6,256 nt of DNA from Coleofasciculus sp. S288. Lineage in GTDB: Bacteria; Cyanobacteriota; Cyanobacteriia; Cyanobacteriales; Coleofasciculaceae. The position numbers were made by a program, and so were the translations under genes. This document shows, one piece after another, positions 1 to 5,336 of the stretch. Position 1 is the first letter of the stretch. Each line of letters begins with the position of its first letter. The stretch spans positions 1 to 6,256 of the forward strand of contig JAIUYC010000259.1 of NCBI GenBank assembly GCA_020216575.1, given 5' to 3'. The notes under the pieces were generated by a model, which did not search any database, was not told the DNA's origin, and was given only the letters and a program-made list of their open reading frames with translations.

Positions 1-7
1 CACTCAG

Positions 8-76
8 ATGAAGCTGTGCGAAACTCTCTGCTGGGGGGAGGGGTCAAACCCCTCGTTAATTGACCAACAGCTTCAT
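8..76. other. Nested inverted repeat with possible pseudoknot; candidate structured RNA or mobile-element end
   Basis: A perfect 10-bp inverted repeat (ATGAAGCTGT at 8-17, ACAGCTTCAT at 67-76) encloses a second perfect hairpin (GAGGGG at 38-43, CCCCTC at 49-54, loop TCAAA). The loop with its flanking bases (GGTCAA, 42-47) is also complementary to TTGACC at 60-65, so either a pseudoknot or an alternative fold could form. Two reading frames are open here (frame 1 to a TGA at 61-63, frame 2 to a TAA near 97-99), so the 3' end of an upstream gene cannot be excluded. I do not recognise the structure as a known RNA family. It could be part of an RNA, a transposon end or a folded 3' UTR. Confidence 0.4.
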
Positions 77-77
77 G

Positions 78-179
78 GAATTCGCGGCTATAAAAACTAA
101 GTCCGCCTGCGCGGACTAACTAGAAATCAATATTTTGCTAACCTGCGGAGGCAGGTTTTGTTTGTGTAGCCGCGATTTC
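78..179. repeat. MITE-like palindromic intergenic element with ~15-bp terminal inverted repeats
   Basis: The ends GAATTCGCGGCTATA (78-92) and TGTAGCCGCGATTTC (165-179) are inverted repeats, 13 of 15 positions matching. Inside are two perfect hairpins: GTCCGC-ctgc-GCGGAC (101-116) and AACCTGC-ggag-GCAGGTT (140-157). The second is followed by a T-rich stretch, so it could also act as a terminator for an upstream gene. The organisation fits a small non-autonomous palindromic element. From memory, elements with the GTTTGTGTAGCCGCGA end are common between genes in filamentous cyanobacteria; this was not searched. It lies 32 bp upstream of the VWA gene. Confidence 0.6.
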
Positions 180-211
180 AATCGCCCAGCACCTAACGAT
201 ATTTTCAATCA

Positions 212-1333
212 ATGTCAATCGTAACTAACAACTTAATAGCTGATGAATTGCCACTGCTTGACCTGTTTACTCGACTGCGCGAAGCAGGTTTGCCTTTGGG
301 TGTAGGAGAATATCAGCTACTGTTGCGTGCCTTGCAAGGTGGCTTTGGCGTGGCAGATGAAGCGGCTTTGAAGCGATTGTGCCAAGCCTTATGGGTGAAA
401 TCAACTGAAGATAATTACTTGTTCGAGTATCACTTTAAGCAAGTAATGGCTCAAGCCCCTATTAGTCAACCTGTTTCTACGTCTAATCAGTCTCAGCCTA
501 CTGATTTCTTGGAGGATTCTTCCGAAGAATCTGAGACAGAAGTAGATTTTGATTCATCTCTAACTGCAACCTCCTCACCTACGACTGTCTCTACTCCATC
601 TCCAGAGTTTGTGATGGAAACCGATGATGAAGTCCAAGTGGCTCAAGCAGTAAAAGCAGAAGATATCGACAATGAAATTACTGACCGAAACTTTCTGCTG
701 ACTTCTGATTATTTTCCGGTGACTCGGCGGCAGATGAAACAAAGCTGGCGTTATTTGCGGCGTTCTGTTCGGGAAGGGTTACCAGTTGAGTTAGATGTGG
801 AAGCGACTGTTAACCAGATTGGATGCCAGGGTGTTTTACTGGAGCCAGTGCTTGTGCCGCGTCGGGTGAATCGAGCTGAATTGATGCTATTGATTGACCA
901 GGATGGCTCAATGGTACCGTTTCATGCGCTGTCGCGGCGGTTGGCAGAAACAGCTTTGCGAGGGGGACGGTTGGGGAAAGCTGGCATCTACTATTTTCAC
1001 AATTGTCCTATTGATTATCTCTATCACGACCCCCATCACCAAGAGGCGGAGGCAATTAGCGATATTCTCACTCGCATTCCGGAACGAACAGCCGTGTTGA
1101 TTTTTAGTGATGCGGGTGCGGCGCGGGGTGGATATAGTGAGGAACGCATTGAATGGACTGAGGCATTTTTCGAGCAACTCAAGGCAAAGGTGCGTTATAT
1201 GGCTTGGCTTAATCCGATGCCACGCGATCGCTGGCATGGTACAACAGCAGGTGAAATTGCCCGTTTAGTTCCCATGTTTGAAGTGACGCGCCGAGGATTG
1301 CAGGATGCTATTAATGAATTGCGGGGAGGTTAG
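212..1333 (+). CDS. VWA (CoxE-like) domain protein of a probable VWA-MoxR-type system
   Basis: A 373-aa soluble protein in three parts. Residues about 12-80 form a helical N-terminal region (LLDLFTRLREAGLPLGVGEY) of the kind that precedes VWA domains in cyanobacterial CoxE-like proteins. Residues about 84-150 are a Ser/Thr/acidic, low-complexity linker. Residues about 220-370 are a VWA fold, with strand LMLLID and a MIDAS-like loop D229-Q-D-G-S233-M, then FSDAGAARGG around D300. The canonical MIDAS motif is DxSxS; here the middle serine is Asp231, so metal binding may differ, although this may be usual for the family. Related proteins normally work with a MoxR AAA+ ATPase, the VWA protein acting as adaptor or substrate-binding partner; no ATPase is present in this window and one might lie to the left. 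The ATG at 212 was chosen because it fits the conserved start; no clear Shine-Dalgarno sequence precedes it. Domain assignment is confident, biological role is inferred. Confidence 0.85.
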   Translation: MSIVTNNLIADELPLLDLFTRLREAGLPLGVGEYQLLLRALQGGFGVADEAALKRLCQALWVKSTEDNYLFEYHFKQVMAQAPISQPVSTSNQSQPTDFLEDSSEESETEVDFDSSLTATSSPTTVSTPSPEFVMETDDEVQVAQAVKAEDIDNEITDRNFLLTSDYFPVTRRQMKQSWRYLRRSVREGLPVELDVEATVNQIGCQGVLLEPVLVPRRVNRAELMLLIDQDGSMVPFHALSRRLAETALRGGRLGKAGIYYFHNCPIDYLYHDPHHQEAEAISDILTRIPERTAVLIFSDAGAARGGYSEERIEWTEAFFEQLKAKVRYMAWLNPMPRDRWHGTTAGEIARLVPMFEVTRRGLQDAINELRGG

Positions 1334-1364
1334 CTAGAGGCTACGCCGCAGCATAACTCTATCT

Positions 1365-1372
1365 GGGGAAGG
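1365..1372 (+). promoter_or_regulatory. Strong purine-rich ribosome binding site
   Basis: GGGGAAGG lies just upstream of the ATG at 1375. It is the only strong Shine-Dalgarno-like sequence in the left half of the window and supports that start for the antitoxin-like gene. Confidence 0.55.
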
Positions 1373-1374
1373 CA

Positions 1375-1692
1375 ATGGTAAAAAAACAGATCGATATTCC
1401 AGAAAGCCTGGATGAAGCGCTCAAGTCTCTGGCTCAGGCTCTTGGTGTGTCTGAGGAGGAACTTATCCTGCGGGCTTTGACTGAATTCCTACAAGCGCAT
1501 CAGCTCAGACCTCAGTCCAGTCGTATTGCTGCACTTGAGCGTTTTCTTGCCCTTGCCAAGGAGACATCAAAAACATACCGCTTGCCAGAAGGCTATCGCT
1601 TTAACCGTGACGAACTCTATGGGGAATATAATGCACGTTTACCAGAGGAGTCGATGCTACAACCCCCCCCACACAATCCGACACAATCTTAA
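1375..1692 (+). CDS. Ribbon-helix-helix-like antitoxin (partner of PIN toxin)
   Basis: A 105-aa protein. Residues 1-42 look like a ribbon-helix-helix/CopG-type DNA-binding domain: a basic strand (VKKQIDIPESLDEAL), then two helices with GVSEEELILRALTEFL. The remainder (about 45-95, including LPEGYRFNRDELYGEYNARL) resembles the toxin-wrapping tail of cyanobacterial antitoxins paired with PIN toxins. It would neutralise the downstream PIN nuclease and repress its own operon. The stop is 6 to 12 nt upstream of the toxin start. The C-terminal end is odd: a run of eight C residues (1663-1670) encodes the last prolines. Removing one C would move the stop to TGA at 1703-1705, overlapping the toxin ATG as TGATG. 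The present C-terminus may therefore be a frameshifted or slippage-prone version. Pairing is inferred from context and architecture. Confidence 0.8.
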   Translation: MVKKQIDIPESLDEALKSLAQALGVSEEELILRALTEFLQAHQLRPQSSRIAALERFLALAKETSKTYRLPEGYRFNRDELYGEYNARLPEESMLQPPPHNPTQS

Positions 1693-1704
1693 GGTGCAGT
1701 GCTG

Positions 1705-2169
1705 ATGAACTCAGGTGCATCTGGCTATCGCTATCTACTGGACACAAACATCATTCTCTACCCAAATGACCCTACGGATGCGGCGCGACAAAGGCTGGCG
1801 AGTGAGTTACTGATTCGCTTGGTAGCTGAGTCGAGTGCAGCTCTGCCTGCTCAAGCGCTTGCCGAATTTGCTAATGTGGCGTTGCGTAAATTTAGACCGA
1901 GCATGGATTGGAGTAGCATCTACCGCAAAGTTGAGGAACTAAAGCAGGCTTTTCCAGTACTCCCGCTTACACCAGAAGTAGTATTGGAGGCGCTGCGAGG
2001 TGTGCGCGACCATCTATTTTCCTACTACGATGCTCAGATTTGGGCTGTTGCCAAAATCTACGAGATACCAGTCGTTTTGAGTGAAGATTTTAACAGTGGC
2101 TCGGTGATTGAAGGAATAATGTTCCTGAATCCCTTTGATGAGACATTTGATCTAACGACAATAGTATAG
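1705..2169 (+). CDS. PIN-domain ribonuclease toxin (VapC-like)
   Basis: A PIN-fold protein of 154 aa from the ATG at 1705; a GTG at 1699 would add two residues. AAGG at 1691-1694 is 10 nt from the ATG but only 4 nt from the GTG, so the ATG is slightly preferred. Acidic residues fit the PIN active site (numbering from the ATG): D13 in YLLDTNIIL, E54 in ALAEFANV, D109 in YYDAQIW, and E127/D128 in LSEDFNSG. Such enzymes are Mg2+-dependent endoribonucleases, typically cutting tRNA or rRNA to stop growth. The gene directly follows an RHH-like antitoxin gene, as expected for a VapBC-type type II system. No truncation is visible. The cellular target cannot be predicted from the sequence. Confidence 0.85.
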   Translation: MNSGASGYRYLLDTNIILYPNDPTDAARQRLASELLIRLVAESSAALPAQALAEFANVALRKFRPSMDWSSIYRKVEELKQAFPVLPLTPEVVLEALRGVRDHLFSYYDAQIWAVAKIYEIPVVLSEDFNSGSVIEGIMFLNPFDETFDLTTIV

Positions 2170-2211
2170 AAGCGGAAAACGCATAAAGTGCCAATCCAAT
2201 GAATTTGAAGT

Positions 2212-2502
2212 ATGAGTATTCGTGAGTTACTCAAAGAGAAGCGAGAGGAAATTCTGCGTCTTGCTGCCAAGCATGGGGCATCTAATGTGCGGATATTTGG
2301 CTCGGTGGCGCGGGGTGAGGCTAGACCGGATAGCGATGTCGATTTTTTGGTAGAACTGGAGTCTAGTCGGAGTTTGTTGGATCGGATAGCACTGATTCAA
2401 GATTTAGAAGACCTCTTGGGGAGAAAAGTTGATGTAGCAACGGTTAAGGGGTTACGAGATGTTTGGCGCGATCGCATTTTGAATGAGGCGATACCATTGT
2501 GA
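2212..2502 (+). CDS. mntA: MNT-type minimal nucleotidyltransferase, antitoxin of HEPN toxin
   Basis: A 96-aa protein of the minimal nucleotidyltransferase (MNT) family. After an N-terminal helix it shows the pol-beta signature G30-S31 followed by ten residues and D42-V-D44 ([16 protein letters not shown]), with a third acidic candidate at D74 (GRKVDVA). All expected catalytic positions are present, so it is probably active. In characterised MntA/HepT systems the MNT protein transfers AMP to a tyrosine of the HEPN toxin and so inactivates it; that role is inferred here. The GTGA overlap with the next gene (2499-2502) is typical of this pair and implies translational coupling. The Shine-Dalgarno sequence before the ATG is weak (GAAG almost touching the start). 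Confidence 0.9.
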   Translation: MSIRELLKEKREEILRLAAKHGASNVRIFGSVARGEARPDSDVDFLVELESSRSLLDRIALIQDLEDLLGRKVDVATVKGLRDVWRDRILNEAIPL

Positions 2503-2843
2503 GCGATGATCGGGTGTACTTGGGAGACATTCTCGAACGTATCGAACGCATTGAGGCTTATACACAAGGGGGACGAGAAGAGTTTTCGCGATCGCTTTTG
2601 ATTCAAGATGGAGTGATTCGTAGTTTTGAGGTGATAGGAGAAGCAGTTAAGCAGATTTCTCAAGAGTTGAGGCAGAGCCATCCTGAGATTCCCTGGCGGC
2701 AGATTGCTGGATTTCGGGATGTACTCATTCACAACTACATGGGTTTAGAGTTGAATGAAGTTTGGAATGTGGTTGAGCGGGATTTGCCAGACCTTAAGGG
2801 CAAGATTGTGGTAATTTTGCAGGAACTTGAGAATGAAACCTGA
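2499..2843 (+). CDS. hepT: HEPN-domain RNase toxin (HepT-like, DUF86)
   Basis: A 114-aa all-helical HEPN protein. It starts at GTG 2499, overlapping the antitoxin stop by 4 nt. Residues R73, H78 and Y80 in [12 protein letters not shown] form the RX4HXY motif of HepT toxins: R and H are the ribonuclease centre and Y is the residue AMPylated by MntA in characterised systems. [18 protein letters not shown] (37-54) is the usual conserved helix. Length and motifs are complete, so a functional toxin is likely. Its 3' end overlaps the receiver gene: the next ATG (2833) lies 11 nt before the end of this stop codon. This is unusual, because such pairs normally stand alone, and it suggests co-translation with the receiver protein. 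Confidence 0.9.
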   Translation: MSDDRVYLGDILERIERIEAYTQGGREEFSRSLLIQDGVIRSFEVIGEAVKQISQELRQSHPEIPWRQIAGFRDVLIHNYMGLELNEVWNVVERDLPDLKGKIVVILQELENET

Positions 2844-4041
2844 AGTTGCCCATCGTCGTATTGAGGCTTTTCGCAAACGCTTTGGAGAGGCGCATCTTTT
2901 TCTGGCATATCATGCTGCTTTTCCCTTGGCACTGACACCAGATTTGTTGTACCGTCTGTGGGCTAACTTCCAGCGTGATATTCACGGTGAAATTCTCAAT
3001 ATTCCTTGGATTGCGGTTGCAGATTTGCTCCTTTCCAGTCTCTGTGATGAGGTGGGACATGAACTCTACGAGATGGAAAAAGAGGTGCGAAATGCACTGC
3101 TGAGTGAGTTAAAAACTAGTCCTCGTTTTGGCACTGAGCGAATCAAAGATTTATCTGATTTTTTGCTTGCCTATATACAGCAGCAACTGGATAGCCCTGA
3201 CCTCGATATTCGCGACTTTGCTCAAGCTCAGAGGTGGACAGCATTAGCCTATACCCGACCAAGTGAGGCAGCTAGTGAACTTGAATCAACTCTTAAAAAA
3301 GCGTATCACCAAGATAGGGTAGAGCTAGTTCGCATGGCGTCATTAGTGGAAACATTGGCAGAGCCTCTGTTGGAGGGGGGATTCGAGCCACTACTGGTTT
3401 ACGCTCGTGCTTATCGGGAGGGTACAGAACCTCAATCGAGTCAATTGCTTGAAACGGAGCAGCAGGAAGAAGCTGCCGAAGCTAGTTTAGAGTATTCAGG
3501 AAAACTCAAACTACTGGTCGTTGATGATCAACCTGAGAACCTGGATTTGCTTTATAGAAACTTCCGGAAGGATTTTCGAGTTTTCAAGGCGGATGGAGCG
3601 TTCAGCGCTCTCAAAATACTGGAAACTGAGAGTGAGATGGCTGTAATTATTTCCGACCAGCAGATGCCGGAAATGAAGGGAACGGAGTTTTTGAGCAAAA
3701 CGGTTACCAAGTTCCCAGATACGGTGAGGATTATTCTGACGGGTTTTACTGATGTTGAGGATTTGGTCGAGGCAATTAATTCAGGGCAAGTCTACAAGTA
3801 CATTACAAAGCCGTGGGACCCCAACGAGCTGAAAGCCGTGGTGCAAAGAGCCGCTGATACCTACAGATTACTTAAGCGAAGAACCAACGAACTCCGCCGA
3901 CAATTGCTGTTGAGTGAGCGTCAACTAGCATCAGTCCCTCGGTTCTTATCATTTGGTTTGAGTGTAGAACAGGTAGCAGAGGCATTAGGTTTAGATATAG
4001 AGCAAGTGAGGCAGGCAGCGAAGGGCAGCGGGTCAAGGTAG
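2833..4041 (+). CDS. N-terminal conflict-system helical domain fused to CheY-like receiver and HTH-like tail
   Basis: A 402-aa protein. ATG 2833 was chosen because AGGA (2821-2824) sits 8 nt upstream; a TTG two codons earlier is the alternative. Residues about 1-198 are a mostly helical domain ([56 protein letters not shown]). I recall this domain from cyanobacterial proteins fused to formylglycine-generating-enzyme-like or other effector-like domains and encoded near VWA/MoxR genes; this was not checked. A Gln/Glu-rich linker follows. Residues about 223-345 are a complete receiver domain: acidic pair D231-D232 (VVDDQ), phospho-acceptor D275 (IISDQQMP), T303 (ILTGFTD) and K326 (YITKPWD), closest in style to RpfG/HupR receivers. 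A helical linker leads to residues about 371-395 ([20 protein letters not shown]), a small helix-turn-helix-like tail seen, as I recall, in cyanobacterial Rpn/transposase-like proteins. There is no output enzyme. The partner kinase is not in this window. Confidence 0.8.
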   Translation: MKPEVAHRRIEAFRKRFGEAHLFLAYHAAFPLALTPDLLYRLWANFQRDIHGEILNIPWIAVADLLLSSLCDEVGHELYEMEKEVRNALLSELKTSPRFGTERIKDLSDFLLAYIQQQLDSPDLDIRDFAQAQRWTALAYTRPSEAASELESTLKKAYHQDRVELVRMASLVETLAEPLLEGGFEPLLVYARAYREGTEPQSSQLLETEQQEEAAEASLEYSGKLKLLVVDDQPENLDLLYRNFRKDFRVFKADGAFSALKILETESEMAVIISDQQMPEMKGTEFLSKTVTKFPDTVRIILTGFTDVEDLVEAINSGQVYKYITKPWDPNELKAVVQRAADTYRLLKRRTNELRRQLLLSERQLASVPRFLSFGLSVEQVAEALGLDIEQVRQAAKGSGSR

Positions 4042-4234
4042 AAGTGATCTCTTTAGGAGAAGAGCAAAGAGCTGTTGAGCAAGTGAACAAAGGCAAACGA
4101 GATCGCATTATACAATCAGAGAACTCTGCCCAAAATTGAGAACTCTCAAGCTTCTTGAAAACCGACCACCATCTTCTATCGCCTCTTCCAATCCTTCTCC
4201 AGCATCTTCTTTGAACTCATGTCTTGATATTCAT
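4042..4234. other. Intergenic stretch with a short out-of-frame continuation after the receiver gene
   Basis: No standalone gene is convincing. The +3 frame stays open from inside the receiver gene to a TGA at 4137-4139. From 4023 it would read as a charged peptide ([20 protein letters not shown] and onward), so a one-base indel near 4020 could have shortened the receiver protein by about 35 residues. The observed ending is equally plausible as the natural one. A weak 5-bp hairpin (TTGAG-aact-CTCAA, 4136-4149) lacks a T-tract and is not called as a terminator. Confidence 0.3.
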
Positions 4235-4488
4235 CCTCATGCACGAGTCTCAATATCTCATCAACAAGTCTTTTTGTCTCACGTCCGAGTTCATACAACC
4301 TCATCAACGAGTCCTTTTATCTCATTAACGAGTCATCGAAACCCAGCATCGAGTCTTTTTTCCTCATGCACGAGTCTCACTATCTCATCGTTGAGTCTTT
4401 TTGTCTCGCGTCCGAGTTCATACAACCTCATCAAGGAGTCTTTTTATCTCATTAACGAGTCATCGAAACTCAGCATCGAGTCTTTTTG
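4235..4488. repeat. Two tandem 127-bp higher-order copies within the 21-bp array
   Basis: Segments 4235-4361 and 4362-4488 align over their whole length with few substitutions. Markers recur at a 127-bp offset: CCTCATGCACGAGTCTCA at 4235 and 4362, and CTCATTAACGAGTCATCGAA at 4321 and 4448. The length is six 21-bp units plus one extra base (the GAGTTC variants), so the second copy is out of phase with the first. This is a recent block duplication inside an older array. Confidence 0.8.
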
Positions 4489-4664
4489 TCTCATGCGCGA
4501 GTCTTTGCACCTCATTAACGAGTCTTTTTGTCTCATGTCCGAGTCTCAACACCTCATCAACGAGTCTTTTTGCCTTGTGAGCGAGTCATAGAACCTCAGC
4601 ATCGAGTCTTTTTATCTCGTGCGTGAGTCTCAGAACCTCTTCAACGAGTCTTTGTAACTCGTGA
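4235..4664. repeat. 21-bp-period minisatellite (about 20 units) with heptad character
   Basis: The core CTCATnnnCGAGTC followed by about 7 variable, often T-rich bases repeats every 21 bp. Neighbouring units alternate in type (for example CTCATCAACGAGTC and CTCATGTCCGAGTC). Because 21 bp is seven codons, any frame gives a heptad pattern. On the minus strand it reads as amphipathic coiled-coil heptads (RLVDEVLRLGHETK), but that frame has several in-frame stops, two one-base shifts and no start codon. The plus strand is open for 151 codons from a TTG at 4136, but identical repeats are read in two different frames along it, arguing against selection as protein. The best reading is a decayed coiled-coil gene or a non-coding minisatellite. 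Confidence 0.8.
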
Positions 4665-4757
4665 GTTGAGGTGTGAGCTTGAGAAAAGCAAAAGCGATCG
4701 CACTCTCCAGAAAAATACCATCCTCTATAAGTGCCGAATTGCTATGCAACAACAGTC
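4665..4757. other. Short intergenic stretch carrying a partial copy of the HIP1-containing intergenic repeat
   Basis: GCGATCGCACTCTCCAG at 4694-4710, with the next six bases, matches the segment starting at 6162 at 22 of 23 positions and is similar to the one at 5265. It is a third, truncated relative of the intergenic module found around the DUF433/DUF5615 pair. Nothing else is recognised here, and no terminator is visible for the membrane-protein gene that ends at 4758. Confidence 0.45.
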
Positions 4758-5033
4758 TTACCTCTGATGTCGTTTTTTTCTAAACAAATAGATCAGAAAA
4801 GCGATCACTAGAATTTTTAAGGCGACTAAACCCGTAGGTATCGTAAAAAACATATACCAACCCGCAACAAACATTGTGTAGAGAGTTTCTCCAGCAGGGC
4901 ATTCCGGGGCAAAACCTTCATTCAGATTTTCACAACCCAAAATTGGGGCTAAAATCCCAGCTAGCAAAGATAGACTAAGCGGGGCAATCATATAAACAAT
5001 CGTAAGAATGGCAAGCCTTAGAAACACTTTCAT
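4758..5033 (-). CDS. Small two-helix membrane protein, conserved hypothetical
   Basis: A 91-aa protein with two hydrophobic segments: residues about 5-33 and about 52-84. Between them is a short polar loop with two cysteines, C34 and C45 (GCENLNEGFAPECPAGE), that could form a disulphide if the loop faces the periplasm. The C-terminus is strongly basic (FRKKRHQR), which by the positive-inside rule puts both ends in the cytoplasm. The GC-LNEGF-C pattern and following MFVAGWYM segment recall small uncharacterised membrane proteins seen in bacteria; no function is known to me. The ATG at 5031-5033 lacks a clear Shine-Dalgarno sequence. It is transcribed away from its neighbours and appears monocistronic. 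With toxin-antitoxin genes on both sides, a role in the conflict module is possible but has no direct support. Confidence 0.7.
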   Translation of the reverse strand: MKVFLRLAILTIVYMIAPLSLSLLAGILAPILGCENLNEGFAPECPAGETLYTMFVAGWYMFFTIPTGLVALKILVIAFLIYLFRKKRHQR

Positions 5034-5166
5034 GGTTAGTTTTTGACCTAGTTCGAGGCAGAATGGTCGGTTACGCTTCCTTAACTACAGAGTTGATTAT
5101 GATTACAAGCTTCCATACTTACCTATCTCTCAAATAATCACTAATTACGCAAGTTGAAATTGCCTA
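5034..5166. other. Intergenic stretch, AT-rich, no recognised feature
   Basis: This lies between the membrane-protein start and the left copy of the intergenic module. It must contain the promoter of the membrane-protein gene, but no convincing -10/-35 pair could be picked. The only reading frame of note is a nine-codon peptide (MKLRQFQLA) from the orphan ATG at 5172-5174 to a TAA at 5145-5147 on the minus strand. Confidence 0.4.
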
Positions 5167-5336
5167 AGTTTCATACGTTGCCTCTTAGATACGAAATCCC
5201 CTAGCAGAAACGAGTGATTCTCCTACGCCCAATCCTATCGAAACGGGGAATGATATTGTTCTGAGCGATCGCACTCTTCCAGGCAATTGTCTCATAGAGG
5301 AAATGCGATCGCGTCTCTCTCAAAAAGGCGGAGATA
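5167..5336 (-). repeat. Left copy of a ~170-190 bp intergenic module (R1), downstream of DUF5615 gene
   Basis: This aligns with 6047-6237 over almost its full length. Shared blocks include GTTGCCTCT, GATACGA, CTAGCAGAA, AGTGATTCTCCTACG, CCAATCCTATCGAAACGGG, GAGCGATCGC and GCGATCGCGTCTCTCT. It starts right at the DUF5615 stop and ends, on the minus strand, with AGAGG (5181-5185) and an ATG at 5172-5174, the same arrangement that starts the DUF433 gene from the other copy. Here no DUF433 coding sequence follows. It is read as the promoter/leader of a lost neighbouring unit. Confidence 0.8.

Noticed and set aside
1..96. C-terminal end of an upstream protein gene
   Set aside because: Two frames are open, but neither gives a recognisable protein end, and the strong inverted repeats argue for a structured non-coding sequence; left undecided.
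140..165. Rho-independent terminator
   Set aside because: The 7-bp stem is followed by TTGTTTGTG, not a clean T-tract, and it fits better as an internal hairpin of the palindromic element; a terminator role is only possible.
908..1237. Minus-strand open frame inside the VWA gene, and a plus-strand one at 894-1100
   Set aside because: Both lie within the conserved VWA domain in other frames and have no recognisable domain, so they are shadow frames.
2397..3060. Minus-strand open frames opposite the HEPN and receiver genes
   Set aside because: They overlap genes with clear catalytic motifs on the plus strand and show no domain features of their own.
3872..4108. 78-codon minus-strand frame over the end of the receiver gene
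   Set aside because: It is opposite a well-supported coding sequence, has no motif and no ribosome binding site, and is best explained as a shadow frame.
4136..4591. 151-codon plus-strand open frame with Ser-rich heptads (INESFCLMSES)
   Set aside because: It starts at a TTG with no ribosome binding site and exists because a 21-bp repeat without stops stays open. The two 127-bp copies are read in different frames, so there is no sign of protein selection.
4235..4664. Possible CRISPR array
   Set aside because: The repeating unit is about 14 bp plus 7 bp, with related and not unique spacers, no 25-40 bp conserved repeats and no cas genes. It is a minisatellite.
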